From assembly GCF_949987515.2 (NCBI RefSeq), contig NC_082694.2, positions 62,680,080 through 62,744,079 on the forward strand: a DNA stretch of 64,000 nucleotides, given 5' to 3'. This DNA comes from Delphinus delphis (lineage: Eukaryota > Chordata > Mammalia > Artiodactyla > Delphinidae). Position numbers and translations under genes: made by a program. This document shows positions 47,427 to 60,574 of the stretch, piece by piece. A model generated the notes under the pieces. It was not told the origin of the DNA and made no database searches. It saw nothing but the letters and a program-made list of their open reading frames with translations. Position 1 is the stretch's first letter, and each line of letters starts with the position of its first letter.

Positions 47427-48735
47427 AAAGAAGCTAATCATCAACTTTTAATGATTTTTTTCACTCAAGCATTTATTGCGTACCTATTACATTCTTGGTC
47501 TTTATGTGTGTATTTGGTAAGGGGAATGGATATCTTTACTACAGTACTATTTTAACTTATAAATGTTCAAAATGGGAGATTAGGTGAATCAACAATGGTA
47601 CATAGACACAGTAAAACACTCTGCAGTTAGAAAAATAATGAGGGCCTCTGTGAACTGATATAGAGTGTGTCTAAAAACTACTAAGTAAAAAAGCAAACTT
47701 CAAAAAAAATTGTATATTTATGTATATACATACATACCCACATATCTGTATATATATGACCTGAATGAAATGCAGAATCAGAGAATGGTTCACCTCACAG
47801 GTAAAATACAACAATCATGTATTTCACTATTGAAGTAACAGAGACTCAGAGACAATTGTCTGACTCCAAGATCACAGATGAGGTCAGAAGCAATACCTTC
47901 TTCTTCCCAACACTGACAGGCTTGGAATGAACTGGGAGAAAGCTAGCATGAGTCCTATTGGAGCGAGTATTAACTACAGTGTCTTTATTGTGCTAAAGTT
48001 CTAGATGAAGTTACTCTCCCCTACATTACCTGCTGGTGGCTGTCTTAACAAAAGAGTGACTATACCCACAAGTTATCACATCACACCACTCACTTTGGAG
48101 AATAAATCAGGTAGTTGATTCTGAAAGGGCAGGTGGGAATGATTACCATAGGCTGCTTCACCTTCAAACCATGAGAAACAGAATACTCATCACAAACAAC
48201 ATTCTTTAGCAGGTCATTTATTATTCTGCACATTGTGTCCACTTATAAGATTTTGCTTCTTATTTGAATTCAGAGATAAATAGAACTGTGAGAGCTGCTG
48301 AGCACAGCTTTTAATTTAAAAGGAAGGTATATTGATTACTCCCTTGGATGCGCATAGAAAGTTATTCAGCATACGTCATAAATTAGTTTTTGAAAAAACC
48401 CTCAACAATACTCAACATAATGTGACTCACAAAACAAAGGTAGATCTTGTCTTATTTTTTACTGTGTAGTAAAGGGAGGACAAACAAATGAAGCCTAACA
48501 AAAGATTAGGAGATAATAATTCACTCACTGTGGGTGTGATTACAGCAATTTTTCAGAACTTCATTCAACCTAAAATGTTTCTAATGTCTTTCTTACTGAC
48601 TCTATATTTCCAAATTCAAAACTAATTTTCCATTAAATAAATAAGAACACAAAATTAATGAATTGATTTTAAGGTGCCCAGGTAGATAAAACTCATTCAA
48701 TATATAAAGCATGAAGTTAGGTAGGTAACACGTAA
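47427..48735. other. unassigned AT-rich DNA
   Basis: No gene or nameable repeat. Confidence 0.4.
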
Positions 48736-48737
48736 GT

Positions 48738-48807
48738 GTGTTTGTGAATGTGTATGTGTGCATGTGTGTGTGACTGCATGCATGTGTGTGTGTGTGTGTG
48801 TGTGTCT

Positions 48808-48841
<34 letters not shown>

Positions 48842-48868
48842 CAGAGAGAGAGAGAGAGACAGAGAGAA
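48738..48868. repeat. (GT)n(GA)n(GACA)n compound microsatellite
   Basis: TG repeats, then GA and 'gacaga' repeats. The open frame across it is low-complexity. Confidence 0.93.
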
Positions 48869-51800
48869 GGAGAAGTTTCATATATTCATTCCTCAGATTA
48901 TATCAAGCAAAGGGAAGAATGAGGGCCCCAGGATAATTGTATGAGTCTCTCCTTTACTCCACAAACTTCCATAAAAGTATAGTTTCATTACTGGGATTCC
49001 AGCTTCCTCACTATCCAATCAAGTTTACAGATCTCAGTTCTCTAGTTTATAGGGCAGAGGCTTTTACACAATTCCTATCTCATAATTCATGGTAGGTTAC
49101 ATGGTTTCTGCCCTTCAGAACACAAAATTTCGGTATTTATTTATTTTTGAATGAATTTATAATCTTACCATCAACTCAAGATTTGAGCATCCTTTAAGCA
49201 AGCCTATTTAAATGATCTGATCTCCAAGTGAGTACATACATTATGGTGTAAATAGCAGCAGTCCTTGTTTTTTAGCCCAGTAATACGGGACTATAAATGA
49301 TCATGAAAGCTGAAACTGTACAAAGTGATCTCAAAAATCAATAGAAAAATTTCAAAAGTCCTGTGACCTTTATAGATTTTCCCCCCAAACATGAAGACTC
49401 TCTTACTATTGGTTATAAATGTATAAGAAATTTTAAGAATAGTAAAACTAATATTTATTTAGTACATTGTAATTTTAACATTAGAAACAGAATTTGTGTC
49501 ATTTCTTTTTGAAAAGAAATGAACTATCAAAGATAGTTTGAGTAACGTGTGCCTTCTCATTACACAATTACAGCACAAAACAAGCATCATTTCTCTGACT
49601 TGGTAAATTATCATATTCCTTTCTAAGTTGGGATCAATTTCTAACATTTATTCTTTGTGTATTTAATATTGCGAGATAGCTCTCAGAGTTCTTTTACTGT
49701 GAAGTTTTTTGCCAGTGTTAATTCCTCTAGGATATCTTCACCCTCCCCATCACAACTATGTTTCTCAGTTGTGTTGATAAGTCTGCATTCACAAACTTCC
49801 TCTAGAACAGTAGTGATATGAACATTTCCATACTTGGCATTTCTTCTCCAAATCCTTAATGTTCTATTTGAATTTCACTTTCAGCATTACTTTTCATTTC
49901 TTTGCTGTGCTTTCATCTTTTTGGGCCAATTCCCTCTTTACTCATTTTTGTAAAATTTTATGTGACTTTAAATCACTGGAGGACAAGGAGGCAACACAAA
50001 ACCACATTTTGCTGTGTGTGAACTGAATAACAAACAAATGTGCACTAAATAATTATTTCAGGATATTGAAAGAAATGATGTGATTAGCCACTAATCATGA
50101 TGGACGTCTGTTATTCACATAATGATTTGTGGACTGAAAAGCTAGCAATTAATTTTCAACTTTATGTAATTACTGAGAGTTAATACATCTTGGTAACTGA
50201 AATTTAAACTGTACTGTTGAGAAACTGGTATATTTCACTAAACTGTGGTAACTGAAATTCATGGATATTAAAACATGCAAAGCAAGGACTCCCTATATAT
50301 ATTTTTTAAATTTTATTTCTTTTTATACATCAGGTTCTTATTATATTTTTATATATAACTATGCATGCATGTATGCATGTAAGATTTCTTTAAATATGAC
50401 AAAACATTCAAAAATAATTTAAGGCAGATGGTCCTAAATATTAGTTTGATCATTAAGATTCCTTATCCATTCATTCTTCCTTGAAAATTTTCATAACAGG
50501 TTTGGTGAGACAGCAATTGGAACTTCAAAGCATATGACAGGAAACATCTTTCCAGGCCAACTGCTCCTTGGCTACTATCAATATCAAATAAAGATGTTCT
50601 GCGTAAGCTAGGGCAAAGGTATCTTTTCTCCTGTAAGTAAATAGATGTCAGCAGCCTTTAACTCTGCAAAATTCCATTTGACTTGCTAAATTTACTTCAC
50701 ACAAAAATGAAGTTGATGACCATCAATGCACATACCACAACTAGCATTAAAATAATTAAATGCTAGTATATAGAGTTGAACTTTATGTTCTTAGGACAGC
50801 AAAATACAAGATGATTGCTTGCTATTCAGCAGCACCTTCACAGATCTTTAATCATCAGAGAAACTACAGAATACTGGAGAATACTCAGAGGTAGGCTCTG
50901 AGAAAACTTTTACTCAGATGTAAAAGGACCTGCAGCTCATGGATGCACGATTTTTCAACAGCTCAGAAAAAGTGCTGCCACTTGTTCATCTTCCTTTCAT
51001 TCTTATCCTCTTCCCTTTAATCTCACTAAAGTAATTCTAAACCACAGAGGGATTGTTAGCTGAACTATGTCAACTATATGTGCTGATGAAAAGATCATGT
51101 GTGTCAGATAGTGGTAGCATTGGACACTCTAGGAAAGGTGAGACTGAGCTAGGAATTTGGGAGTAATTAAAATGTTATACATAGGTCTTAGAACAACCCA
51201 GATTCTCCTGGGAAGTCAGCGTAAGAGAGAATGGTAGAAGAACGTTGCTACTATAAGCTTAATTCTTACCAAGTCTGAAGCTAAAGATGATAGAGCTTCT
51301 AAGGTCAATAGAGATGGTCTAGTAGAGAAGACAAATGTTGGTTTCAACAGATTAGTTAATAGTGGTCCTTTACCAATAGTGGATTCAAAATAGAAGATAG
51401 GGTTAGCACTGGTAATATCCAGCAATGGGGTTCAGAGACAAACCTCAAAGAATGCAATTAAAAAATACCCAAGAATTGAAAAGAGCAACAAAGTCACCCC
51501 AGACCTAGAAACAAAAATGGGTTGTGCTTGAGAACAACTGACACATAGTTCCCCGCTTCCTAAAGTTGTCCACTAGTTTTAGATTTGAATACGGAGAGAA
51601 ATCCACCAAGGAAAATAGGCTACGTGTGGAATAGGTGTTATGACCAAGGCAACAGCTGTCTAGTTTATTATAATGAAAATTGTGAGGCTGCACCTACTTT
51701 AGTGGAAAATTGAAGTGTGATAGTTTAGAAAGAAATTGCACTCTGATTGATTGGTAATATCCATCATAGACATAAGAAGCATGACTCGCAGCATGTGTAT

Positions 51801-52809
51801 ATTTCCCAATTCTGGACTAACCCTGTAGTAGGATTAAAGGGAAGGCTTAACGCTCAAGGTCAGTGAGTTAGAGGCAAAAGTCAGACAAGCTTCTACAATT
51901 ACTCTTATTTAGAATCTCACTCTGACAATTATTCCCTCTGCCTTTCTTTTCCAGTGGGGCATCACAAGTACCTTAGCTATAAGTGGAGGACTTCAGAAAC
52001 ACTGTGTGGGGTGAGTTAGAAGCTAGTCCTAGGGTATGCTAAGATTACAGAAAAAGCAGCACTTGTGTGTGAGAAAATCCTATTTCCTTTCTCTCTAGAG
52101 TTAGAATAACAACGTGTCAGTGCTCTGGGTATGTTTAATTATTTATATGGGGGTTATTAGTGTGTGGTTAGTGAGCCCTTACTGAAAGTTATACATGTCA
52201 GCAACCTGCAGTGAAGCTATGTTAAGACAGTGTTCTTGTTCAATTGTTAAGATATAAAATGAATAATGAAGGGCATTTTAGTGGAAACTTACCTGAAAAA
52301 AAAGCTGTTCAAGGTAGGGAAAGAAAAGTGAGAAAGAAGGGTAATGAGTCATTCTATCCCTATGGGAAAGTAAAGCAATCTTTCTCATAAATTAGTGGAT
52401 GATGGATATATCCATAGCAGATGACACACAAAGCAGCCATATTTGAACTTACTGCACCCTGAACTTTTAAAGATGGCATCATGGAGGGCACTGATATTCT
52501 CCCTGCTAGTGTTTTATTGGACCATGGTATTGTTTTGCTTGTCTTCTATACTCATAAACCTTACCTCCATTGAGGTGTGTCTATCGACTTAGCCTTGTCT
52601 TGTCCATGGAATGGGAAAATATAGGCAGTTCTTGCAACAAATGTAAGGATAGCTCATTTTTTATTGGTTTTTCTTGGACCTTCTGTACAGACCCTATTGT
52701 TCCTAAGTTCTTACCTTCTTATTACCTCTCTGTAAATATGTGATTTCTAACCTTTATTGTATAGTATCTCCCTTCCTGGGTCTCTCACTTGTGTCACATC
52801 ATTCCTATT
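48869..52809. other. unassigned AT-rich intergenic DNA
   Basis: Nearly 4 kb with no gene that I can support. At 50298-50345 'tttatttctttttatacatcaggttcttatta' is a possible fragment of an L1 3' end, too short to call. Confidence 0.4.
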
Positions 52810-53290
52810 GTATTAGCTTCCAATTGCCACTGTAATAAATTACCACAAATAAAGAGACTTAAAGGAATATCAGTGTATGATCTTTCTGTTCTTGAGATCA
52901 GAATTCTAAAATGACTTTGCAGGGCTTTATTCCTCCTGTAGGTGCTAAGGAAGAATCAGTTCCCTTGCCTTTTCCAGCTTCAAGAGGCTCCCCATATTCA
53001 TTGGCTTATGATCCTGCATCATTCTGACCCCTATTTCTACCATCAAATACCCTTCTCTCCCTCTGGTTCCATAGTCACATCATCTTCTCTAACTCTGACC
53101 CTTCTGATTCCTTATTATTAGGACTTTGTGATTACACTGAGCCCAGGATAATCCAAGATAATCTCCACATCTCAAAATGCTTAATTTAGTCCCTTCTTTA
53201 GTGAGCCTTTTTCCAGTTAAAGAAACATACTGACAGATTCTGGGGATTAGGACATGGACATCTTTGGGAACAATTTTTCAGCCTCCCATA
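52810..53290 (-). repeat. MLT1-type MaLR LTR relic, antisense
   Basis: 'gtaataaattaccacaaata' at the left and 'gattctggggattaggacat' at the right, with 'caggataatccaagataatc' between, follow the complement of MLT1 along its whole length. It can be aligned by eye with the copy at 815-1290. Confidence 0.72.
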
Positions 53291-54411
53291 CCTAGGAACC
53301 TATTAGATCCTGTCATTTGATATATCCTAGCCCATGTCTGAGAACTTGCTATTTCAGGTAGCTCTTATACCGGCATTTCTTTCACTTGATCTCTCATGTT
53401 TTCTGCACTTGAATTTGGTTTAACGGTTTGGATCCTCTCCACTTGCATTGTTTAAATTGGGGTCCTTAAACCCAATCCTTTGGCTGGAAACATTTCCTTC
53501 TTTCCTGTGTTGAACTTCTAGCTTTAGAGCCGATTAGTCTCCTTACAACCAAGCATCCTTCTCATAGTGAAATACAGAAATTCTTCATCAACCTATGGAT
53601 TCTGAGCCCATGGTCCTTCCCCACTCTCCTCATTTGCAATCCTCCACATTCTTATGGAAAGAACATATTCCTGCCCTATAATTATAACTAAGTCTAACCC
53701 TAGGGCCCATGTATGTTGTATTCCTGGTCCCAGCATTTGCAGCCTGGACCTGGCCCATGGCAGAAAGCCTGTCTGAGACACTTTGAGTTGGCATCTTGTA
53801 CAAGCTGAATTTCTCAGATGCTTTTGTTGCAATGCAAACCATCATGCAATGTAAACAAATCAGACTACCAAAAAGTGAGAGAAGGGGGGAAAAAAAAACC
53901 CAAACAAGCAAGCAAACAAACAAAAAAGCCCTCTGCTTTATTTGGAGTGACTGTTTTGTTTAGTCCTTCTCACATTTTTATCCTTATCTATTCTGTGTCT
54001 ATGCCTATAGTACAACAGGTTCACAGGCACCAGAGCAATTATCTGGCAAATAAAGAAGTGCCTGTAAATATTTTGTTTGCTATGTGTCCCTGTACATGTC
54101 ATACAATTTCATATGAGCTTCTGATTATTAAGCTGACTGCTTGGCCATGGATGTGGCTTCAGTCTGCCACAATTTTGTAAAATCTCCCTACAGATCTGAT
54201 GTTCTGATTTACAACACAAAATATTTGTTCCAAATGTCCACAAGGGGATTTCTAAACTGTAATTCATGGACACACATATGGAAGAGGAATTTTTTGCTCA
54301 GTTGTTTGTAAAACTTGGTGAAGTGCTTCTTCCCTGAGAAATGGCATCATGACCCCTTGGAATAACACATCATATTGAGGGAAAGGTTAGAAGAGAGTCT
54401 TGGGTAGTTAG
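53291..54411. other. unassigned intergenic DNA
   Basis: Holds an A-rich/CAAA tract at 53889-53930. The open frames of 79-120 codons at 53593-54180 show no recognisable domain. Confidence 0.4.
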
Positions 54412-56322
54412 AAAAAAGATATTCAAAATACCTAGGAATAAACCCACCTAAGGAGACAAAAGACCTGTATGCAGAAAGCTATAAGACACTGATGAAACAA
54501 ATTAAAGATGATACAAACACATGGAGAGATATACCATGTCCTTGGATTGGAAGAATCAACATTGTGAAAATGACTCTACTATACAAAGCAATCTACAGAT
54601 TCAATGCAGTCCCTATCAGACTACCACTGATATTTTTCACAGAACTGGAACAAAAAATTTCACAATTTGTATGGTAACACCAAAGACCCTGAATAGCCAA
54701 AGCAATCTTGAGAAAGGAAAACGGAGCTGGAGGAATCAGACTCCCTGACTTCAGACTATACTGCAAAGCTACAGTAATCAACACAGTATGGTACAGGCAC
54801 AAAAACAGAAATATAGATCAATGGAACAGGATATAAAGCCCAGAGAAAAACTCACACACATATGGTCACCTTATTTTTGATAAAGGAGGCAAGACTATAC
54901 AATGGAGAAAAGACAGCCTCTTCAGTAAGTGGTGCTGGAAAAACTGGACAGCTACATGTAAAAGAATGAAATTAGAACACTCTGCAACACGATACACAAA
55001 AATAAACTCAAAATGGATTAAAGACCTAAATGTAAGGCCAGACACCATTAAACTCTTAGAGGAAAACATAGGCAGAACACTCTATGACACAAATCACAGC
55101 AAGATCCTTTTTGACCCACCTCCTAGAGAAATGGAAATAAAAACAAAAATAAACAAATGGGACCTAATGAAACTTAAAAGCTTTTGCACAGCAAAGGAAA
55201 CCATAAACAAGACAAAAAGACAACCCTCAGAATGGGAGAAAATATTTGCAAATGAAGCAACTGACAAAGGATTAATCTCCAAAATTTACAAGCATTTCAT
55301 GCAGCTCAATAACCAAAAAAACAAACAACCCAATCCAAAAATGGGCTGAAGACCTAAACAGACATTTCTCCAAAGAAGATATACAGATTGCCAACAAACA
55401 CAAGAAAGGATGTGCAACATCACTAATCATTAGAGAAATGCAAACCAAAACTACAATTAGGTATCACCTCACACCAGTCAGAATGGCCATCATTAAAAAT
55501 TTACAAACAATAAATGCTGGAGAGGCTGTGGAGAAGAGGGAACCCTCTTACACCGTTGGTGGGAATGTAAATTGATATAGCCACTATGGAGAACAGTACG
55601 GAGCTTCCTTAAAAAACTAAAAAAGAAACTACCATACGACCCAGCAATCGCACTACTGGGCATATACCCTGAGAAAACCAAAATCCAAAAAGAGTCATGT
55701 ACCACAGTGTTCACTGCAGCTGTATTTACAATAACCTGGACGTGGAAGCAACCTAAGTGTCCATCAACAGATGAATGGATAAAGAAGATGTGGCACATAT
55801 ATACAATGGAATATTACTCAGCCATATAAAGAAACAAAATTGAGTTATTTGTATTGAGGTGGATGGAACCAGAGTCTGTCCTACAGAGTGAAGTAAGTCA
55901 GAAAGAGAAAAACAGATACCATATGCTAACGCACATATATGGAATCTAAAAACAAAAAAGGTTCTGAAGAACCTAGGGGCAGGACAGGAATAAAGATGCA
56001 GGCATAGAGAATGGACTTGAGAACATGGGGAGGGGGAAGGGTAAGCTGGGAAAAAGTGAGAGAGTGGCATGGACTTATATATACTACCAAATGTAAAATA
56101 GATAGCTAGTGGGAAGCAACAGCATAGCACAGGGAGAACAGCTTGGTGCTTTGTGACCACCTACAGGGGTGGGATAAGGAGGGTAGAAGGGAGGGAGATG
56201 CAAGTGGGAAGAGATATGGGGATATATGTATATGTATAGCTGATTCACTTTGTTATAAAGCAGAAATTAACACACCATTGTAAAGCAATTATACTCCAAT
56301 AAAGACGTTTAAAAAAAAGATA
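54412..56322 (+). mobile_element. 5'-truncated L1 (ORF2 C-terminal third and 3'UTR)
   Basis: Starts inside ORF2 near 54425 ('aaaatacctaggaataaacc') and continues through '[10 protein letters not shown]', '[11 protein letters not shown]' and the Cys-knuckle region to the ORF2 end at about 55947, then the 3'UTR, AATAAA (56299) and an A tail to about 56320. Stops and frameshifts are present (for example the stop at 54675-54677 and the frame change after 55345). A possible target duplication 'aaaaaagata' lies at 54412-54421 and 56313-56322, but it is low-complexity. It is the inverted counterpart of 39207-41100. Confidence 0.9.
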
Positions 56323-56526
56323 AAAGATAGTCAACATAAAAATTATGTCTTATAGTATGACTTGTTTTCATTACACCACATAAAACATACCCTGAAATGT
56401 TAAATAACATTAAATAAAGGCTTCTTTTTTTCTTTTGTATACTTAAGGTGCATGTGAGTTAAAGAGGCTGAGACACATTCCTCTATCTAGAATTTTCCTT
56501 CTCTTTGCATAAACTCTAATGTACAT

Positions 56527-56785
56527 TTTCTCTTTTTTAATAACTTTATTTATTTATTTTTATTTATTTATTTATTTTTTCGGTACACGGGCCTCTCATT
56601 GTTGTGGCCTCTCCCGTTGCGGAGCACAGGCTCCGGACGCGCAGGCTCAGCAGCCATGGCTCACGGGCCCAGCTGCTCCGCGGCATGTGGGATCTTCCCG
56701 GACCGGGGCACGAACCTGCGTCCCCTGCATCGGCAGGTGGACTCTCAACCACTGCGCCACCAGGGAGGCCCTCTTTTTTTTTTTT
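56527..56785 (-). mobile_element. CHR SINE (antisense) with (TTTA)n tail
   Basis: The complement of the full-length SINE. The head is at 56760 ('ctgcgccaccagggaggccc'), and it includes the 17 bases missing from the 35-kb pair. The tail on the left is the complement of (TAAA)n at 56540-56578. A 'ctctttttt' repeat on both sides (56528 and 56771) may be the target duplication. Confidence 0.88.
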
Positions 56786-58253
56786 TTTGATGGATTTCTT
56801 AATTACATTTTTCTATTTAGTCTCAATTTTTTGTGGTTTCTATGTTCAGGGAATTAAGCACAGAAAAAAAGCAATGAAAAGGGGGACAGCAAAATTAAAA
56901 TATAGTTGAAGTATGGAAAGAAAGATGAAATTTGGGGTAGATATAGATTTGAGAATGTTGTGATAGCCATTGGAAAGAAGAAGGGCATTCAAGTATGCTC
57001 AGAGAAGAGAACTGCTTTAAAAATTTGGAAAATTTTATTTTGAAATGAGTAGCCTCCTGGGTGCTAAATCTAATATATCTCAAATTCCTATGGTTCTGCT
57101 ATCCTCTACTGACAGACTTCCTGGACTGTGTATGATTCAAAACCTTCAGGTGGAAATTAGATGATAGAACCTTTTGAAAATATTGTTTACCTAAAATGCT
57201 TTACAGACAAAAACTCAATGATTTAATTTTGTTCTATTTTCTAAACTGCTATCTTTTAAATTTTTTTTGACAAATATAGCAAATGAAAAATTGGGGAGGG
57301 AAAAATTGATTCACTGGTATTTTATTTTGTTCTGTTTTCTGACTGAAACAGAAATACAACTATTCATATTCCTGGTATTGGTCAACTTTTCAGGGCTTAG
57401 GTGTTGATTATTATTTAAATAGATAATATTATGGGTAATAATTAAGATTTTCATTTTGAAAAATCTTTCCATGAGTAGTCATGATGCTTCTGACATTCTT
57501 AAATAGTATATTAATGAGAAAATCATGAACAATTGCTTTCTCCCCTGGACTTTTTAATCCAATATATTAAATATGAAATTGCTATGGTTTGTTCTGTCTC
57601 AATGGGGTTCCTCTGTCTTCCTCCAGGATAGGCTGTCGTCTAGAGCCCAATCATTTTCTCCTTGGGAGCCGGCACTTTTCCACTCATCCATAGCTGTTTT
57701 CTACTCTTTTCTAAAAGTTATACATTTTGACAAGAGATTATAGACCTGTGACTTTACAGAGGAGACATCTGAAATAACTAGCTTTTTCCTTAGAGGAGCC
57801 CTCTTGGAAATTTTCCACAGGCATTACCGAAGGTACAGATATTATAGATTACTCCCCCATTGGCATTTGTCTCTTTACTCACTATAATTTCATTAATTCT
57901 CCTAATGTTGCCTGAGTCTGATCTCTCATCAGTCAATAGCTTTTGACCACATAGTTTGTATTTAAATAATTGCTTATTATATTGCCTTCTGAAATTAAGA
58001 AGAACATTTGGTCATGAAACAAGGCACAATGAAACAACTGAAGACTTCCAAGAGTGGATTTGGTTTACTTAGGTATGATTTAAAAAGTGTCAGTTATATA
58101 AAGAAATCTAAATTTGCTATAATTCACTGATCCAAGACATCAATCAACAAGTACTCCTACAGCACCTACTTTTAGTCCTCCTTATGGAGAACATAAGTCC
58201 AACTTATGTTCATTTATATTTTATGTTTCCTGCAGTCAACATTCTTTTTCTCC
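56786..58253. other. unassigned AT-rich DNA
   Basis: No gene or nameable repeat. Confidence 0.4.
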
Positions 58254-58648
58254 TTTAAAAATATATAATGCTTTGGTGGTGGTGGTGGTGGTGGGATGAA
58301 TTGGGAGATTGGGATTGACATATATACACTAATATGTATAAAATAGATAACTAAAAAAAATGGAAAAAAAGACTGGATCAACACCTAAAATCATCAATAT
58401 AATAGTATCTATAATTATTAATACTGTATTATATACTTGAAAGTAAATCTTAAATGTTATCACCACACACGAAAACAACTATGCCTATGTGATGGGATAG
58501 AGATACTAACTAACCTTATTGTGGTAATCATTTTGTAATATATACATATATCTAATCATCACAGTGTACACCCCTAAATTACATATGTTATATGTAAATA
58601 ATATCTCAATAAAGCTGGGAAGAAAATTTTAAAAATATATAATGCTTT
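58254..58648 (+). mobile_element. 5'-truncated L1 3'UTR insertion with exact 21-bp target duplication
   Basis: The insert (58275-58627) starts with a (GGT)6 run, then 'gatgaattgggagattggga' and 'actaatatgtataaaataga', later 'gtaatcattttgtaatatat', and ends in 'aatatctcaataaagctggg'. It is an L1 3'UTR of another subfamily than the 39-kb element. An exact 21-base direct repeat lies at 58254-58274 and 58628-58648 (key words 'aaaaatatataatgcttt'). The start at TTT/AAAA fits the L1 endonuclease. Confidence 0.85.
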
Positions 58649-59079
58649 ATCCAAGTTTATATATTATCTCTTTCTGATCAACTCCCAATCTAATGGATAT
58701 CATTGAACTGACCAATTATAATGATCCCAGTGCCTATAGTATTTGTAATGATTGAGCTATTGCAGTGTCAAAAATAGTGCTATCACCTTGAAATAGAGTC
58801 AAAGCCACTATTCCAAAAAATAATAAGCCTTAGATAATGACATCTTCCTGTCTGAGTTGATTTGGATATTCATACTGTATTCTTTCATTTGTTGATTCAG
58901 CAAATATATAACGAGTACCAAATATTTGCCAGATATACTAGGCTTTAGCAGGTGTGTGTATGGGGGATTAGGATGAATTTGGAGATCTCCTTTCAACTCC
59001 ATGAACGATGAATTTTGGATCTGGAATCTCATTTGCATCAAACATCATTAGCTATTTTAAAAGATTTCTTCCAAACTAA
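58649..59079. other. unassigned DNA
   Basis: No gene or nameable repeat. Confidence 0.4.
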
Positions 59080-59310
59080 TATAAGGGGCTGTACCTTGTA
59101 GTGGTTAAGAGTATGGGCTCTAAAGTCCTATGGTCGGAGTTCAAATCCCACCTCTACCCCTTGCGAGTTAGGTGACCTTGGACAAATTACTTAATGTCAC
59201 TCTGCCTCAGTTTTCTCACTGAAAAAATTTTAAGAATTGGGTCATTATTAAAAGAAGATAACACTTCTGAAACATTGATCACAGCTCTTGGAACATGGAA
59301 TACGTGTTAC
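59080..59310 (+). repeat. MIR SINE, well preserved
   Basis: 'gtagtggttaagagtatggg', 'gagttcaaatcccacctcta' (the tRNA-like B box), 'gtgaccttggacaaattact' and 'tgcctcagttttctcactga' give MIR from its head to the middle. Confidence 0.8.
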
Positions 59311-60070
59311 ACATATAAAAAGAAAGAGAGTGATAGAATGAAATATCAGGGCAGTTGCTTAATTGGTTTCTTTAAACAGGTGACAATGTGACTGAGAACA
59401 CTATTCTTTTGTGATCCTGCCCTTACATCTTGTAACTTACTATTTATGCTTATTGAACTTGGGATCCTAATTAAAAAAAAAAAAAAGGGGTGTGTGCTGA
59501 GATGGGGGGTCTACACTTGAAAGAGACCAGAACAATCTACTAGTGGAAGAACAAACAAACTATTGCACTCATTTGGTTGAAGTAAGAGTGTTGTTTCTTA
59601 GTGCCTGATTGAGTTTACCACAGTCATCTGTGACCTAGTAGCGATTACAGCATGAGTAAATATCAAGAGAGTACATGAAATTCTCAGTAAACATATAAGG
59701 AGTTATAGCCTCTTCTTGGGAGTGTTTCTTATTTTTCCAATGTGAATAAAAATATTCTGTCTCTTTTGGAAGCACCAATGTTGACTACATCTGATACCAC
59801 TTAACAAGGTAGAAGGGTATGAAATTGACTGTTGCTAATATGTTGTATACCTAGGTGATATTTCTATTATTACAGAGTTAGAGATATTTGAATTTGGTTG
59901 AATTATACCCTTGCCCTCAAAGTTCATGGTCATTCTTGTTTTCTACCTGGCTTTGTTCGTTTTGTTGTTGTCACAGACGAAATAAGAAAGAAGGAAAAAT
60001 TTGAATTAATATATCTATGTTTCATGGTTATGAAATATAATTACCTATGTACATAAGGAAGTATATGGTT
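59311..60070. other. unassigned DNA
   Basis: Contains a poly(A) patch at 59474-59486. No gene. Confidence 0.4.
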
Positions 60071-60075
60071 TGCTC

Positions 60076-60124
<49 letters not shown>
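60076..60124. repeat. (GT)n microsatellite
   Basis: About 17 uninterrupted GT units after a short imperfect part. Confidence 0.95.
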
Positions 60125-60291
60125 AACAAACTTAAGAATTTGTGGATGCTGTTATATTGGGTTTTTTTTGGATTGAGTTGGGCAGTGATATTACTCACAG
60201 TTTATAACTTAGACTTTACATGTATTATTCTTAAACATTAAAGATGCTATATAACTGGCAATTCCATGATCAAATATCTTTGCTGGAAAAT

Positions 60292-60495
60292 TGATTATTT
60301 CTTTTTTTTAAAGATTTTTTGATGTGGACCATTTTTAAAGTCTTTATTGAATTTGTTACAGTATTGCTTCTGTTTTATGTTTTGGTGTTTTGGCCCCAAG
60401 GCATGTGGGATCTTAGCTGGGATTGAGCCTGCACCCCCTGCATTGGAAGGCAAAGTCTTAACCACTGGACCACCAGGGAAGTCCCTGATTATTTC
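60292..60495 (-). mobile_element. older CHR-family SINE (antisense) with 10-bp target duplication
   Basis: The right end 'ccactggaccaccagggaag' is the complement of the tRNA-like head. The middle has 'aaggcatgtgggatcttagc', and the left has 'gatgtggaccatttttaaag', a tail type different from the SINEs at 25 and 35 kb. The repeat 'tgattatttc' lies at 60292-60301 and 60486-60495. Confidence 0.85.
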
Positions 60496-60574
60496 ATTTT
60501 AAATTGTGTTTTTCTCTGTTCCACTAACTTTGATATAAATAAATCACTTAATATATCTTCCTAATTTTTTAAAT

